Assembly (NCBI GenBank): GCA_020746995.1
Contig: JAGPXD010000002.1
Location: 806,001-870,000, forward strand
DNA length: 64,000 bases
Origin: Plectosphaerella cucumerina
Lineage: Eukaryota; Ascomycota; Sordariomycetes; Glomerellales; Plectosphaerellaceae
Direction: 5' to 3'
Shown here: positions 53,727 to 63,273 of the stretch, piece after piece
How the letters are laid out: the number at the start of each line of letters is the position of its first letter
How positions within the stretch are numbered: the first letter of the stretch is position 1
Program-made: the position numbers and the translations under genes
The notes under the pieces: model-generated
What the model was told of the DNA's origin: nothing
Databases searched by the model: none
Seen by the model: only the letters and a program-made list of their open reading frames with translations

Positions 53727-55244
53727 CTAACTGAGGAGAACGAAGCCCAGCGCGATGAGCACTGATGCGAGAGCCAGACCCCTCTCCACGACGACATGAG
53801 GTCCCGCATCCTCATCATCTTCCTCCTTCTCCACAGGGCAGTCCTTGAAGCACTCCTCTGTCCCGACAAAATCGGACTCGGGCGCATGCGCCCCCAAACT
53901 TTCAAAGGCGACAACATCAGCCTTCCTGCTGAGGTCACTCTTCAACTTCGCAAAGCTGACCTCCATATTCACCGAGTCAAAGACGGTATACGTTTTCTGC
54001 AGCAACATCCCACCAATCACCCACTCTGTCGGAGAATCGTAGCTCTCCAGGTGAAACATGCGGTTCTGCTCCGTCGACTGAATGCCCAGAAGGCAGTGCT
54101 TAGTGAACTCGGGCTCGTCTTCATCGTCGTCCTCCTGGCGTGGCCGGACCAGGTGCCACACCTCGGGCGGCACGATGAGGTCCTGCAGAGTGACGTTGAG
54201 CTTGTACCCGCCCTCGCCGCCGAGCTCAAACGCCATGGTGACATTGAGATCCTCGCGGTCGCAAGGAACCGTCCGCATCTGGATGTTGTGCCAGATATAG
54301 GGGCGGATTGCCCACCAGATGGGTTTGGCGACGTACTCCGGCACATTGGTGATGGCGAAGGTCGGATCGATGGAGGCGTAGAACGGACCGCCGTCGTCAG
54401 AGACGTATTCGACTGGCTCGTCGCCGGGCTTCTCGGCGCGCCAGACGGCGGAGACGTTGGCGACGTAGTTCGTCGACATGTCGAGCCTGCCTTCGACGTG
54501 GCTCTCCCTGGCGAATTTGTCCCGCGCGGCGGAGGCCTGGATGCGCTGCAGCTTGCCTTCGAAGTTGCTCTTGTCGACGGCGCCGAAGAGAAGGCTCCCC
54601 GTCGTGTTGTCCTTCTTCTCGGCGTGCATGCTGAAGGCTGGAGAGTTGATGATGCCCTGTGCGGCGAGGTTGTCAAGCATGGGTGCCCGCTCCTCGAAGG
54701 TGTAGGTCACGGGTGAGGCCCAGGGAGTACCGAGACCAAAGAAGCCAGTGTCCAGTCTGGTCTGGAGCGCAATACCCAAGCTGGCATGTTCTAGCGTGGC
54801 GTCTCCGAGGGTAACGGTGTCCTGCATCATCATGCCGTCGACCCATTCGTCAAAATAGTGGCTGATGAAGTCGTCGGTCTCGTTGAAGCGGAAGGTAGTC
54901 GACTCGATCTCGCCAAAGGCCCCGCTGCTGCAGTTGCGGGAGTACTCAGTGTAGTTCGGGTTGGTGACTGGGGTGCAAAGCTCGCTGTAGAGGATCCACG
55001 AGTCGCCGTGGCTGAGGGTGATGGCCATGGACTGCCTCTGGGCTGGTGTGCCGACGTCGACGGACACGGAGTAGGGGTACCAAGGCACGGCGCCGATGAA
55101 CGGGTGGTTGTCGTACTCTATTCTTTTCATTTCCTGCGTGTAGACGTCGAAGGCCCTCGGGTTTGTTGTGTGGAGATCGACCTGGAAGTGGGCGGCAGCG
55201 CCGACCGCCATGAGCAGCGGCGCGACTGAGCGAGCGGACGCCAT
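53727..55244 (-). CDS. GPI-anchored pepsin-like protein, probably catalytically inactive
   Basis: 505 residues, single exon. Signal peptide (about residues 1-18) and a C-terminal hydrophobic GPI signal (GLALASVLIALGFVLLS). Aspartic-protease fold landmarks: YSVSVDVGTPAQRQSMAITL at the first lobe and GFFGLGTPW. The first catalytic motif, normally DTGS, reads SHGDS in ITLSHGDSWILY, so the Asp is replaced by Ser. The second motif, normally DSG/DTG, is DPT in ASIDPTFAITNVP. Yapsin-like Cys pairs (ELCTPVT, NCSSG, PCDRED, HCLLG) are kept. An acidic EDDDEDE insert precedes the end. The loss of one catalytic Asp argues for a non-peptidase homologue on the cell surface. Confidence 0.85.
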   Translation of the reverse strand: MASARSVAPLLMAVGAAAHFQVDLHTTNPRAFDVYTQEMKRIEYDNHPFIGAVPWYPYSVSVDVGTPAQRQSMAITLSHGDSWILYSELCTPVTNPNYTEYSRNCSSGAFGEIESTTFRFNETDDFISHYFDEWVDGMMMQDTVTLGDATLEHASLGIALQTRLDTGFFGLGTPWASPVTYTFEERAPMLDNLAAQGIINSPAFSMHAEKKDNTTGSLLFGAVDKSNFEGKLQRIQASAARDKFARESHVEGRLDMSTNYVANVSAVWRAEKPGDEPVEYVSDDGGPFYASIDPTFAITNVPEYVAKPIWWAIRPYIWHNIQMRTVPCDREDLNVTMAFELGGEGGYKLNVTLQDLIVPPEVWHLVRPRQEDDDEDEPEFTKHCLLGIQSTEQNRMFHLESYDSPTEWVIGGMLLQKTYTVFDSVNMEVSFAKLKSDLSRKADVVAFESLGAHAPESDFVGTEECFKDCPVEKEEDDEDAGPHVVVERGLALASVLIALGFVLLS

Positions 55245-55586
55245 GGCGATGTAACCGATGGCAGGTGAACGAGCGGAAGTTGAGGTCGAGAGGTTGCCGT
55301 CAGCGCCTAGATGGTTGCATCGTAGGCACCGGACGTCGAGAACGAACTAATGCGAAAAAGGAGGAGGATCAGGACAAAAGTTGAGATCGAGGGGCTCATT
55401 CGGTTTAATGTCATCTTTTAGGCGGCAGGGCGGCAACAAGGGTCGTCTTGGCGACCCGGAGGATGGCTCCGTAGTGGATCTTGAGCCGCCAGGACCGCTA
55501 TCAGGAAGGACTTTTGCGTGGAGACTTCAGGGGCCTTCAGGCGAGCGCCGGAAATCCGGCTCATGCTTGGCTTCATGCTTTTATTT

Positions 55587-56007
55587 GGGCCTGGCTGTAG
55601 AGCCCGGACGTCTTGGTCGAGAGCCCGGAACAAGTGGGTCGGTCCCCTGGAAACTGCTGTCGCGATAGCCTGAAAGCTGCTGAACTATAGCCACGGCCAG
55701 GTCCATCTAGATCAACTGTCCATCTAGCTCAACTGTCCATCTAGCTCAACTGTCCATCTAGCTCAACTGTCCATCTAGCTCAACTGTCCATCTAGCTCAA
55801 CTGTCCATCTAGCTCAACTGTCCATCTAGATCAGTTGCTTAGTCGCAGTCTATCTGCTCCCTAAATAACACGGTCATCTATAGTAGTCAATCAGTTATGT
55901 CCGAGTCTTTTAATTTAGCAGTCCTTAGGCTGTCGCGACAGCAGTTTCCTGGGAACCTACTTATTCCGGGATCTCTATCCAGACGTCCGGGCTCAACAGC
56001 CAGGCCC
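55587..56007. mobile_element. hAT-like MITE with internal minisatellite (element B)
   Basis: 421 bp, same family as element A but inverted relative to it. Both ends start GGGCCTGGCTGT; the inverted repeats remain recognisable for about 75-110 bases with more divergence than in A. The flanking 8-mers TTTTATTT (55579-55586) and TCCTATTT (56008-56015) match at 6 of 8, an aged target duplication. The subterminal regions match those of A end for end. It lies 24 bp downstream of the stop of the FAD oxidase gene, in its 3' UTR. Confidence 0.92.
55703..55838. repeat. 17-bp tandem repeat inside MITE B, 8 units
   Basis: Unit CCATCTAGCTCAACTGT, eight copies from 55703. The inner six are identical while the two outer ones carry GAT variants. 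Reversed, the unit (ACAGTTGAGCTAGATGG) is close to the element A unit. Confidence 0.96.
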
Positions 56008-56030
56008 TCCTATTTTAGCCCAAGATCCTC

Positions 56031-57712
56031 TCATACATCCTTCAGCTTCCAACCGCCAGGAACGCCGTGCTGGAAGAACTCGCCCGGGTCATACTTTGCA
56101 GCCACCTCCTTCAGGAACCTGACGTTCTCCTCGCCATAAGTCGCGATAGGATTCTGATGCGGCCCCGCATAGTTCATGAACCGCCACGGCGTGTCCTGCC
56201 TCGTGGCCTTGGCGTAGGCATCAATGTCGTCGCCGGCGGCCGCCACCTTTTCCTTCAGAAGCTCAGTGAGACTTCCATCGGGTGTCGTGGCCTGGATGCA
56301 AAAGACAATCGAGTCCTCCGTGTGCGACTTCTCCAGGCCGAAAACGTTCTTTCCAATGCCGCGGCTGGAGAAGAGCGTTGGGAAGGGTGTGAAGAGGTAC
56401 ACCAGACTAACATCGCCTTCGACACCGGATGCCTTGAGGTCCTCGACGAGTGTCTCAAAAGACTCAATGACCTTGCGCCCCATGTCAGCCGTGCTGTGAT
56501 AGGTCAGCGTGTGCCACATCTGATGCCGACCGTACGGCCCAGCGATCTGGGCCGCAATGCCAGTGACGGGCATGGTCCCCCGCATGTCAATGTACGGGTT
56601 GAGCTGCGCGAGACCGGCCTGTGCCGTCGAGTTGGAGATGCCATCGATGTTGGCGGGAATGAAGGCGAGGTTGTGGCCCTGACTGGGATTCCATGACAGC
56701 GACATGAAGCCCTGGTCCGATGGGTTATCATTAGAGTTACCGATGATCATGTCGTTGAAGGTCTGCATGAGGGTGTGTCGGTGGGAGTAGTCAAGGATGA
56801 CGATGCCGCCGTACAGATTGCGAGCAGGGAACGTCCTGAGTTCGAACTTTGTGACAATGCCAAAGTTCGGACCACCTCCTTTGAGGGCTTTGAAGAGGTC
56901 AGCGTGCTCGGTAGGTGTAGCCTTGACAACACTGCCGTCGGCAAGGACGACCTTGGGTGAAGTTAGTTGGAGTTATGCGACTCATGGGACTCTCGGCACT
57001 GACTTCGTATGCTGCGACGTTGTCGGCTGCAAATCCGACTTCGCCGGAATACCAGGAGTAGCCTAGACGAGATGGTCAGTAGAAATCCAACACTACTCGG
57101 TCCAAGTTGACTTACCACCGCCTAGAAGCAGACCGGCAATACCGACGGTGGCCTCACGTCCTCCGGCCACCATCAAACCTCGAGGCTCGAGGTAGGAGTA
57201 GACCTTGCCCCAGCGGTTGCCGGCGCCTACCGACACGATGCTCTCATCATCCTAGATATGTGAGCCTCGCTCTCGATCATTTCCTTGTGGCAACTCACAT
57301 TGAGGTCGATGAGGTTCAGATTAACCATGTCAATGGTGACTCCCGAGTTCGTCGTGCTGGCGGGAAAGTTGTTGTGGCCGCCACCGCGGACGGCAACGTA
57401 CCAGCATGTTCCCACCTTGTTGCCATTGAGCGTCTCGACCGCAAGGGAGACTTCTTCAGTCGAGCGAGGCTTAAGGATGCATTGAGGACGATACTCCCAG
57501 CTGGCACCTGAGTAGTATGAGGTGATGGTCTCGGTGTACCCCTTGTCTCCTTCGTAGTACAGCTGCTCGTTGAACCCTGCATCTTCGAGCAGCCTGCATG
57601 GCTTGGACTTGGCGAAGACACTCCCCGGGGTTGTCTGGGGTAAGGCCAAGGCCAGGGCGGTAATGCCCAGCAGCAAAGTTACTGTGCGGGCGTGGGTGGC
57701 GTTGAGGACCAT
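56031..57712 (-). CDS. Secreted BBE-type FAD-linked oxidoreductase
   Basis: Exons in reading order 57712-57299, 57251-57116, 57062-57004, 56951-56031; 509 residues, introns of 47-53 bp. Berberine-bridge-enzyme-like flavoenzymes oxidise sugars, alcohols or alkaloid-type substrates with O2. The signal peptide (TVTLLLGITALALA) is followed by the FAD-binding PCMH domain: PRSTEEVSLAVETLN, VAVRGGGHNNFP (His for covalent FAD) and GREATVGIAGLLLGGGYSWY. KGGGPNFGIVTKFELRTFP follows. The BBE C-terminal motif is NPIATYGEENVRFLKEVAAK then YDPGEFFQHG. A TATA-like site on this strand lies about 75 bp upstream of the start. Element B is inserted in its 3' UTR. Not in an obvious biosynthetic cluster. Confidence 0.93.
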
Positions 57713-58590
57713 GCCGGGCGAAGGAACTGGATGGTTTGCAGGATGGGAGTTCGACAGCAGAACAGGGTAGCAGCAGTTTGGTTTTATGTATAATGAGGGG
57801 AGCAAGGTGCAAGAATGGTACCTTGCGTCTCTGCATGCAGCCTGGAAGCGAGAGTAGTCTTGGCTGCTGTTGGTGCATCTTGCGCCCGCGTGAGAAGATT
57901 ACTCGTCCGTTGAAAAACCAAGGGTCCCTGAAGGATCACCAATTCTCGCCGTCGTCTACGACTTACAGGGGTCGGGGGGCGCGGAAGCAAGGAATAGGGG
58001 CCTGCATCGTGAGTGGATCGGTGCCCGGGGAAGAGTCCGGGGCTGTTCACACCCGCGATTTGGCAGCCAAGAACTTGGATGCAGGGAGTGGCACATCGAT
58101 GACCTCGTACGACCTTGGCAAGCTTGGGAGGGATCTGCCTCCCATCACTTCGCCGTCACCACTAGACCCAACACCACCTGCCAGGGGCTTGAACACTGAC
58201 GGGCAGCCGGGACATAGCCTCCAAGCTTCAAGGGACAAAAGATCCTTTCTGAACACCCTTGGCCCGTCTCGTAAGCGGAGATGTTCTGGGCATCGCCAAC
58301 GGCCGTGGAGGAGAAGCACAGCGGGACGAGATTGCCAAGGTCTAACGACAAACTGCCCAACACTGCCCGGGATGAAGTGCCAGGGGAACCGGAAAGGTTC
58401 GACCGGAGTAGACGAGCGGTGTTTCCGCAGAGGGGAGTTCAGATGTCCATTGCTCAAGGCCTTCGAATACATAGGGTCCGTCAGACGCCCTGCTGGTCGC
58501 CAGGAGTGCTCGCCCTTTTTGCTCAACCCGTCTGCCAATGAGAACCTCAAGCTGGCATTTTCTCTTCTCTTTGCCATCCGATTCAACACC
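57713..58590. other. Divergent intergenic region
   Basis: About 880 bp between the FAD oxidase and the rhodopsin-like gene. An open frame continues rightward from 57736 into the membrane-protein gene but shows no coding character before ATG 58591. Confidence 0.4.
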
Positions 58591-59908
58591 ATGTCGTCCC
58601 CCGAAATACCCTCAGATACGCCCCTCGAGCTCATCTACCCAATGCCTTCGGGTGACCCTTCCCTCGCCTACAAAGTCCTATGCTCAACATGGACAATGAT
58701 CACAATCTCGGGCACCTTCCTCGCCCTCCGACTATACTGCCGTGCGGCGCGGGTCAAGCAGCTGTGGTGGGACGATTACATCCTTACTGTTGGCTGGGCC
58801 TTTCTCCTGGCCTCGCTGTGCATGCAGACCTTCATCTTTAGCAACGGCTACCTCATCACGATACTCGGCGGGCCTATTGTGTCACCCGTTAACCTCGCTT
58901 CTGACTCCACCATGAAGATGGCACTCGCATTTTCAAAGACCTCTTTTGCCCTTACCCTTCTTCGTCTCACCAAGGGATGGCTCAAGTATGTCGTCATTGC
59001 ATGTGCCGCTGTCATGGACGTGACCTGTCTCACGCATGCGGTCTTGGTGTGGAAAGCCCCATGTGGACAGGAACAGCTTCCGTTCCACATCCAACCATGC
59101 TGGGCGTATAATAGCGGCATTCAGATGTACATGATTGGATCCAGTGAGTCGTCGAGATCTTTCCAAAATCGATTGGCATTTCTGACTCGCCTTCTCGCAG
59201 GCATCTCGGCTGCCAGTGATTTCATCCTGGCACTGATCCCTATCTCTATTTTGTGGAATTTGCAAATGGTCAAGCGTGAGAAGATTGGCGTGGCAATTGC
59301 CATGAGCCTTGGTGTTTTGTAAGTCGAACCCAATCCGCCGGGTAACTTGTCCAGTTCTGACCGATGTTCCAGGGCTGGCTGTGTCGCAATCTCAGCAGCG
59401 GTTCAGTCATACCGCGTGACAACTGTCGTCGGTACTGCATGTAGGTTCTCCCTCTATCCCGACTTTTGCACTCTTCCGCTGACTTTGCGTGCCCCTTCCA
59501 GTCTCCTATCGTCTCGCCGAGCTCAGCATCTGGATCCCCGCCGAGCCCAACGCCACGATTGTCGCTGCATCCATCCCCGTCCTGCGAGTCCTCTTCCGCG
59601 ACGTGAAGAAGCGATACGGTTCCAAGGGCCCATTGGGCAACGGATATCTCAGATCCGATGGGGGAAGCAAGTTCCACAATGGCACATCTGGTCATGTTGC
59701 CGAGGTCTCGTCGGCTGTCAAGGGGGACAACGATAGCGAGACAAGTATCCTGCCTTCCGGTGGAGAGGGGGCAGGTATCAGGCAAACTCGTCAGGTGACG
59801 GTAGAGTACGGGGCGAGAGACCTGTTTCAAGGGTATGGCGAGGCCATCGAGATGGATGACTGCGGTGGTAGACAACAAAACTCTCGATCGCATCAGCAGA
59901 GTAGCTAG
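58591..59908 (+). CDS. Fungal rhodopsin-like (PTH11-related) integral membrane protein
   Basis: Exons 58591-59143, 59201-59318, 59373-59440, 59502-59908; 381 residues, introns 54-61 bp, all in frame. Seven hydrophobic segments match the fungal 'rhodopsin domain' family: the family signature WWDDYILTVGW after TM2, FSKTSFALTLLRLT, a Cys-containing extracellular loop (KAPCGQEQLPFHIQPCWAYN), ISAASDFILALIPI, and the WIPAEPNATIVAASIPVLRV segment before the tail. The cytoplasmic tail (about 110 residues) is Gly/Ser-rich. PTH11-type relatives sense host surface cues, but most members of this family have no known ligand; the function is not assigned here. Confidence 0.9.
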
Positions 59909-59985
59909 GTGAAGTTCATACTTTTATTCATTTGGCCATTATCATGTTCACTTGCTTCATACGCTGAACCATCTCATATGCACCC

Positions 59986-61482
59986 TCACCGAATCGGCTG
60001 CTCGTCCGTCGCGGTGACGTGCGACGCCGCCCCCTCCTCGTCGATCGAGTGTGCCCGCATCCTAACGCCCGACGGCGGCTCGCCTGCCTCATGAGTGTGC
60101 AGCTTCATGTTGACAAACATGGCCCACAGACCGACATCGTAGACGATGCGCAGCGCACCTCCAGCCACAAAGGCGATCCAGAACTTCTGCCCGCCAGCAA
60201 GCGCACCCGTCACCGACGGCCCGACGGCCATGGCGAGCGTTCTCAGGGTGCTCGTGATGCCCATGACGGCGGTCCGCTCGTCAGGCTTAACAACTGCGGC
60301 GATGAAGGCGGCTCTTGGCGCTTGGTCCATTGGGTTGAGACCCATTCGGATGTATAGGAGTACGATGGTGAGGAGGAGACCGCTGGGAGCCGGGAAAAGC
60401 AGCACGGCGATGGAGGAGGGCAGGTGCGTAAAAACCATGGTATTGAGAAGGCCGAGATGGCGGGCGAGGGGTCCTGCAAATACGGTGGAGATTGTGCCGA
60501 GGATGAGGGCAGTCGACATGATGTCGCCAAGGGATGCCTTGGAAAGGTCAAACTTGCGGTCGATAAAGTAGGTCGTTAGGGTCTGTGAAGCCATGCCGTC
60601 TGCAAGAGAGTCGATAACAAGGAGGAACCACAGCTTGTACATGACGAAGCGAGTGGCGGATGAGATTTGCGAGAACCGGCCTTGCGTCTTCCGAGGGGTG
60701 GCTGCAGCAGGTTGCTGCTGGGCATCAGCCGCGTCGCTGTCCTCGTCGGATCCGGAGAGAAGGCCCTGGGCGGACTCGTCGGTCGTCTCAGCAGCCTTGG
60801 TGGATGTGGTATCGAGTTCGCATCGGGCGCTCATGGAGAAAGCGAGGATCATGTTGAGAGCACCGGTGATGATGTAGATCCAAAAGGTCGCATGGTAGGC
60901 CTGCCTCAGCGACCATCCCTCACGCTGCTTGAGCGCTTCGACGAAACGTCCCGCAACGCCTGTCCCGGCAGCAGACCCGAGGCTCGAGCTCGTGACGTAC
61001 CAAGACAGCACATACGCACGTGTCTTTGGCGTGGTGATGTGCGACAGCATGGACTCCTCGATGGCGCGGAAGGGCCCAAAGTCGCCGCCGCCGGCGCTGA
61101 TTACGCCAATGACGGCTGCAAGAAGCAGCAGCCAGAAGTTCTCAAAGATGGAGAAGACGGTGCCGGAGACGGCCATGAGCAATCCTCCCGCGAGGAGGAC
61201 GCGGCGGCGACCGAGGCCATCGGCCATGAGGGTGACGACAAGACCCAGTACGACGTCGCCCAGCAGCGTGAGAGTCATGAAGAGGCCGATGCGGAAGTCG
61301 GAGAAACCCAGCTCGGAGAAGAAGAGGGCGATGGTGAGTGAGACAGCGCCAAATGCGAACATGCGGCAGGTGCGCGACAGGATGATGAGCATGGCGTCGC
61401 GGCCAGTGTGGTGTAGGGCGGCGATGCCAGACTCGTGGTAGAGCCAGGCGGCCCACGCCGCTGTTTGCGAGGTCGTCGACAT
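59986..61482 (-). CDS. MFS transporter
   Basis: 498 residues, single exon, about ten to twelve membrane helices. The loop-2/3 signature is present as MADGLGRRRVLLAGGLLM. A long hydrophilic central loop (TSTKAAETTDESAQGLLSGS to PRKTQGRF) separates the two halves. The second half includes TYFIDRKFDLSKASLGDIMS and IRMGLNPMDQAPRAAFIAAV. This looks like the fungal MFS group of broad or unknown specificity; substrate cannot be inferred. Convergent with the rhodopsin-like gene (77 bp between stops). Confidence 0.92.
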   Translation of the reverse strand: MSTTSQTAAWAAWLYHESGIAALHHTGRDAMLIILSRTCRMFAFGAVSLTIALFFSELGFSDFRIGLFMTLTLLGDVVLGLVVTLMADGLGRRRVLLAGGLLMAVSGTVFSIFENFWLLLLAAVIGVISAGGGDFGPFRAIEESMLSHITTPKTRAYVLSWYVTSSSLGSAAGTGVAGRFVEALKQREGWSLRQAYHATFWIYIITGALNMILAFSMSARCELDTTSTKAAETTDESAQGLLSGSDEDSDAADAQQQPAAATPRKTQGRFSQISSATRFVMYKLWFLLVIDSLADGMASQTLTTYFIDRKFDLSKASLGDIMSTALILGTISTVFAGPLARHLGLLNTMVFTHLPSSIAVLLFPAPSGLLLTIVLLYIRMGLNPMDQAPRAAFIAAVVKPDERTAVMGITSTLRTLAMAVGPSVTGALAGGQKFWIAFVAGGALRIVYDVGLWAMFVNMKLHTHEAGEPPSGVRMRAHSIDEEGAASHVTATDEQPIR

Positions 61483-61856
61483 GTCGTACCTAAGGATGTT
61501 TGTGGCGGCGGAATCGGGAACGGAGCCCGCTGACGGAGGTGGGCGATGAGGTTGGTTTTGAGGCTGTTGCGGTCACTGGTGGGGAAGAGGACCGGCGATT
61601 ACAATTGGCCTCACCTAGATTCGTCATGGCGGCGTGAGGCCGCTGTGGTTCTTCGGCCGAGGTCCGGAGTGGCGGTCTGCTAGAGGGCGTCGGACCTACC
61701 GGCCCCGACTTCGGCGACTACATGCATCCGCCGAGCGATGTCCCGAAGACGCTGAGTGAGTAGACGGCAAAAGCCCCGGCTGTGGCTTCGACTGGATAAG
61801 TCGGCAAGGGGATCGGCGAGGGGAGACGTCACTAGGGTCAATCCATGTCGAAACAG

Positions 61857-61955
61857 CAGCTCAATCAACGCAGCAGCTCAATCAACGCAGCAGCTCACCT
61901 CAATCAATGCAGCAGCTCAGTCAACGCAGCAGCTCAATCAACGTAGCAGCTCAAT
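61857..61955. repeat. 17-bp tandem repeat, 5.5 units
   Basis: Unit CAGCTCAATCAACGCAG at 61857, 61874, 61891 (22 bp, with a 5-bp insertion), 61913 and 61930, then a partial copy. Reversed it reads CTGCGTTGATTGAGCTG, close to the 13.0 and 29.5 kb units. No inverted repeats were found in the flanks. Confidence 0.95.
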
Positions 61956-62854
61956 GGAGCTACGTAGTAGACCAAGGCTACTAGCTCGGCTAGTGTTGCG
62001 ACGGAGTCGAGACACACCGAGTCCCTCGAAATACTTCGTCGGCAGGTCGCGAGAGTCGCTCGCTGGACCTGCTGCGTGGTGAGGGATTGTAGTTGATGTT
62101 AGGAAGACCACAGGGGCCCGACGCCAATCAGCCTGCCCTATCACACATAGCCATGGATGGTGAACACCCATGAGGTCCGAACCAAGCGGCCGACATTTAT
62201 CAACCACAATCAGCGGATGGTCATACCTGTCAAAAACGGAGATTCCCCCTTTTCCAGACTCAGCCTCCGCGCTGCCGACCTTACATGTCACATATTTGGG
62301 AAATTGACCGCGTACACCAGCCACCCGACCTCTGACACCTCGCGATTAAAGCGGCGGCTGGCGGCCCCCGAATTGCTGCACTTTGAATGAGGCCGCAGCA
62401 GCAAAGCAGTGTCAGTTGTATGAACCGAACGTATGAGAAGCAAGCTGCAGACCGTGGGAACATGCATAGCCAGTAATTACTGCGTTTAAGCTGCATGCCT
62501 CGTCAACGTCGCACGCACAACCACAGGGGCCGCCAATCCAAGGGCGCCAGCAAACTTGAGGCCGCCAGTATTCGAATCAATCTGGCTATGAGGTCCCCAA
62601 TCTAACGACACCATTGCATGCAGCACGCCGAGCACTCGCTTCACCGCCAGCATAACCATGGGGGCCTCCACTTCAGTGCCAACCCGTCGTCATGGGGCCG
62701 CCAGTCTGCCGTGTGAATCGATCTCGGACCGATGCCGATACGCATTCAATCGCACTGGCATAGTGCCTTGAAACCCATGCACCTCAAGAAGCAACAGTTT
62801 CGGCATTTCGGGGTCGACCAATACGATTCACAAGATCATGCATGAAGGTTTTTG

Positions 62855-62864
62855 TTATAAAAAG
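62855..62864 (+). promoter_or_regulatory. TATA box of the small gene at 63031
   Basis: TTATAAAAAG lies about 95 bp upstream of a leader intron donor. Confidence 0.5.
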
Positions 62865-63030
62865 CTTCTTGCCGCACCGTTGGTAGCCCGCATATAATCT
62901 TCAAGTCTACCCGTCATCAAGTCGCAAACATCCATTACAGTCGCTTCAGGTAAGTGAAGATCTTGCTTTCCGCGTATGTGCGAATGCGATGACTTACTCT
63001 TGGTATCCTAGTCCCAATCAACTTCAACAC

Positions 63031-63273
63031 ATGTCTGTTACGCCAGATATTCAACAGAAGCATGTCAACTCAATCGGGTTGAATTCGAATGCCCTGGATC
63101 GATGGCTATCAGAGGCCGGAAGGGAAGGTCCTTGGTGCGGCTTGCTGATGGCCAAAGAACAGATCAGGGGCAGAGAAATACAACTGTCTGACTACAGCAG
63201 TGTGGGCAGATCTGCTTCCCCGTCGGGTGCAACTGGGGGCTCGGTAACAGAGACGGGGGGAGCGGAATCTTAG
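63031..63273 (+). CDS. Small hypothetical protein with a spliced leader
   Basis: 80 residues (MSVTPDIQQKHVNSIGLNSN…). Support comes from the arrangement rather than homology: a TATA box, then a clean 62-bp intron in the leader (GTAAGT at 62950, TATCCTAG ending 63011), then ATG 63031 19 bases after the acceptor. The protein has a short helical first half (ALDRWLSEAGREGPWCGLLM) and a Ser/Gly/Thr-rich tail. No signal peptide. Unknown function. Confidence 0.45.
   Translation: MSVTPDIQQKHVNSIGLNSNALDRWLSEAGREGPWCGLLMAKEQIRGREIQLSDYSSVGRSASPSGATGGSVTETGGAES

Larger units (their letters stand above)
61483..63030. other. Intergenic region with a 17-bp repeat array
   Basis: No protein gene supported. 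It holds the MFS promoter, the 17-bp array at 61857-61955 and the TATA box and leader of the small gene to the right. Confidence 0.4.

Noticed and set aside
57736..58590. Upstream extension of the rhodopsin-like frame
   Set aside because: 285 codons without coding character before a good start at 58591; the family begins there.
44559..63273. Secondary-metabolite cluster (methyltransferase, FAD oxidase, MFS transporter in about 15 kb)
   Set aside because: No PKS, NRPS, terpene or RiPP core gene is present and unrelated housekeeping-type genes lie between them.
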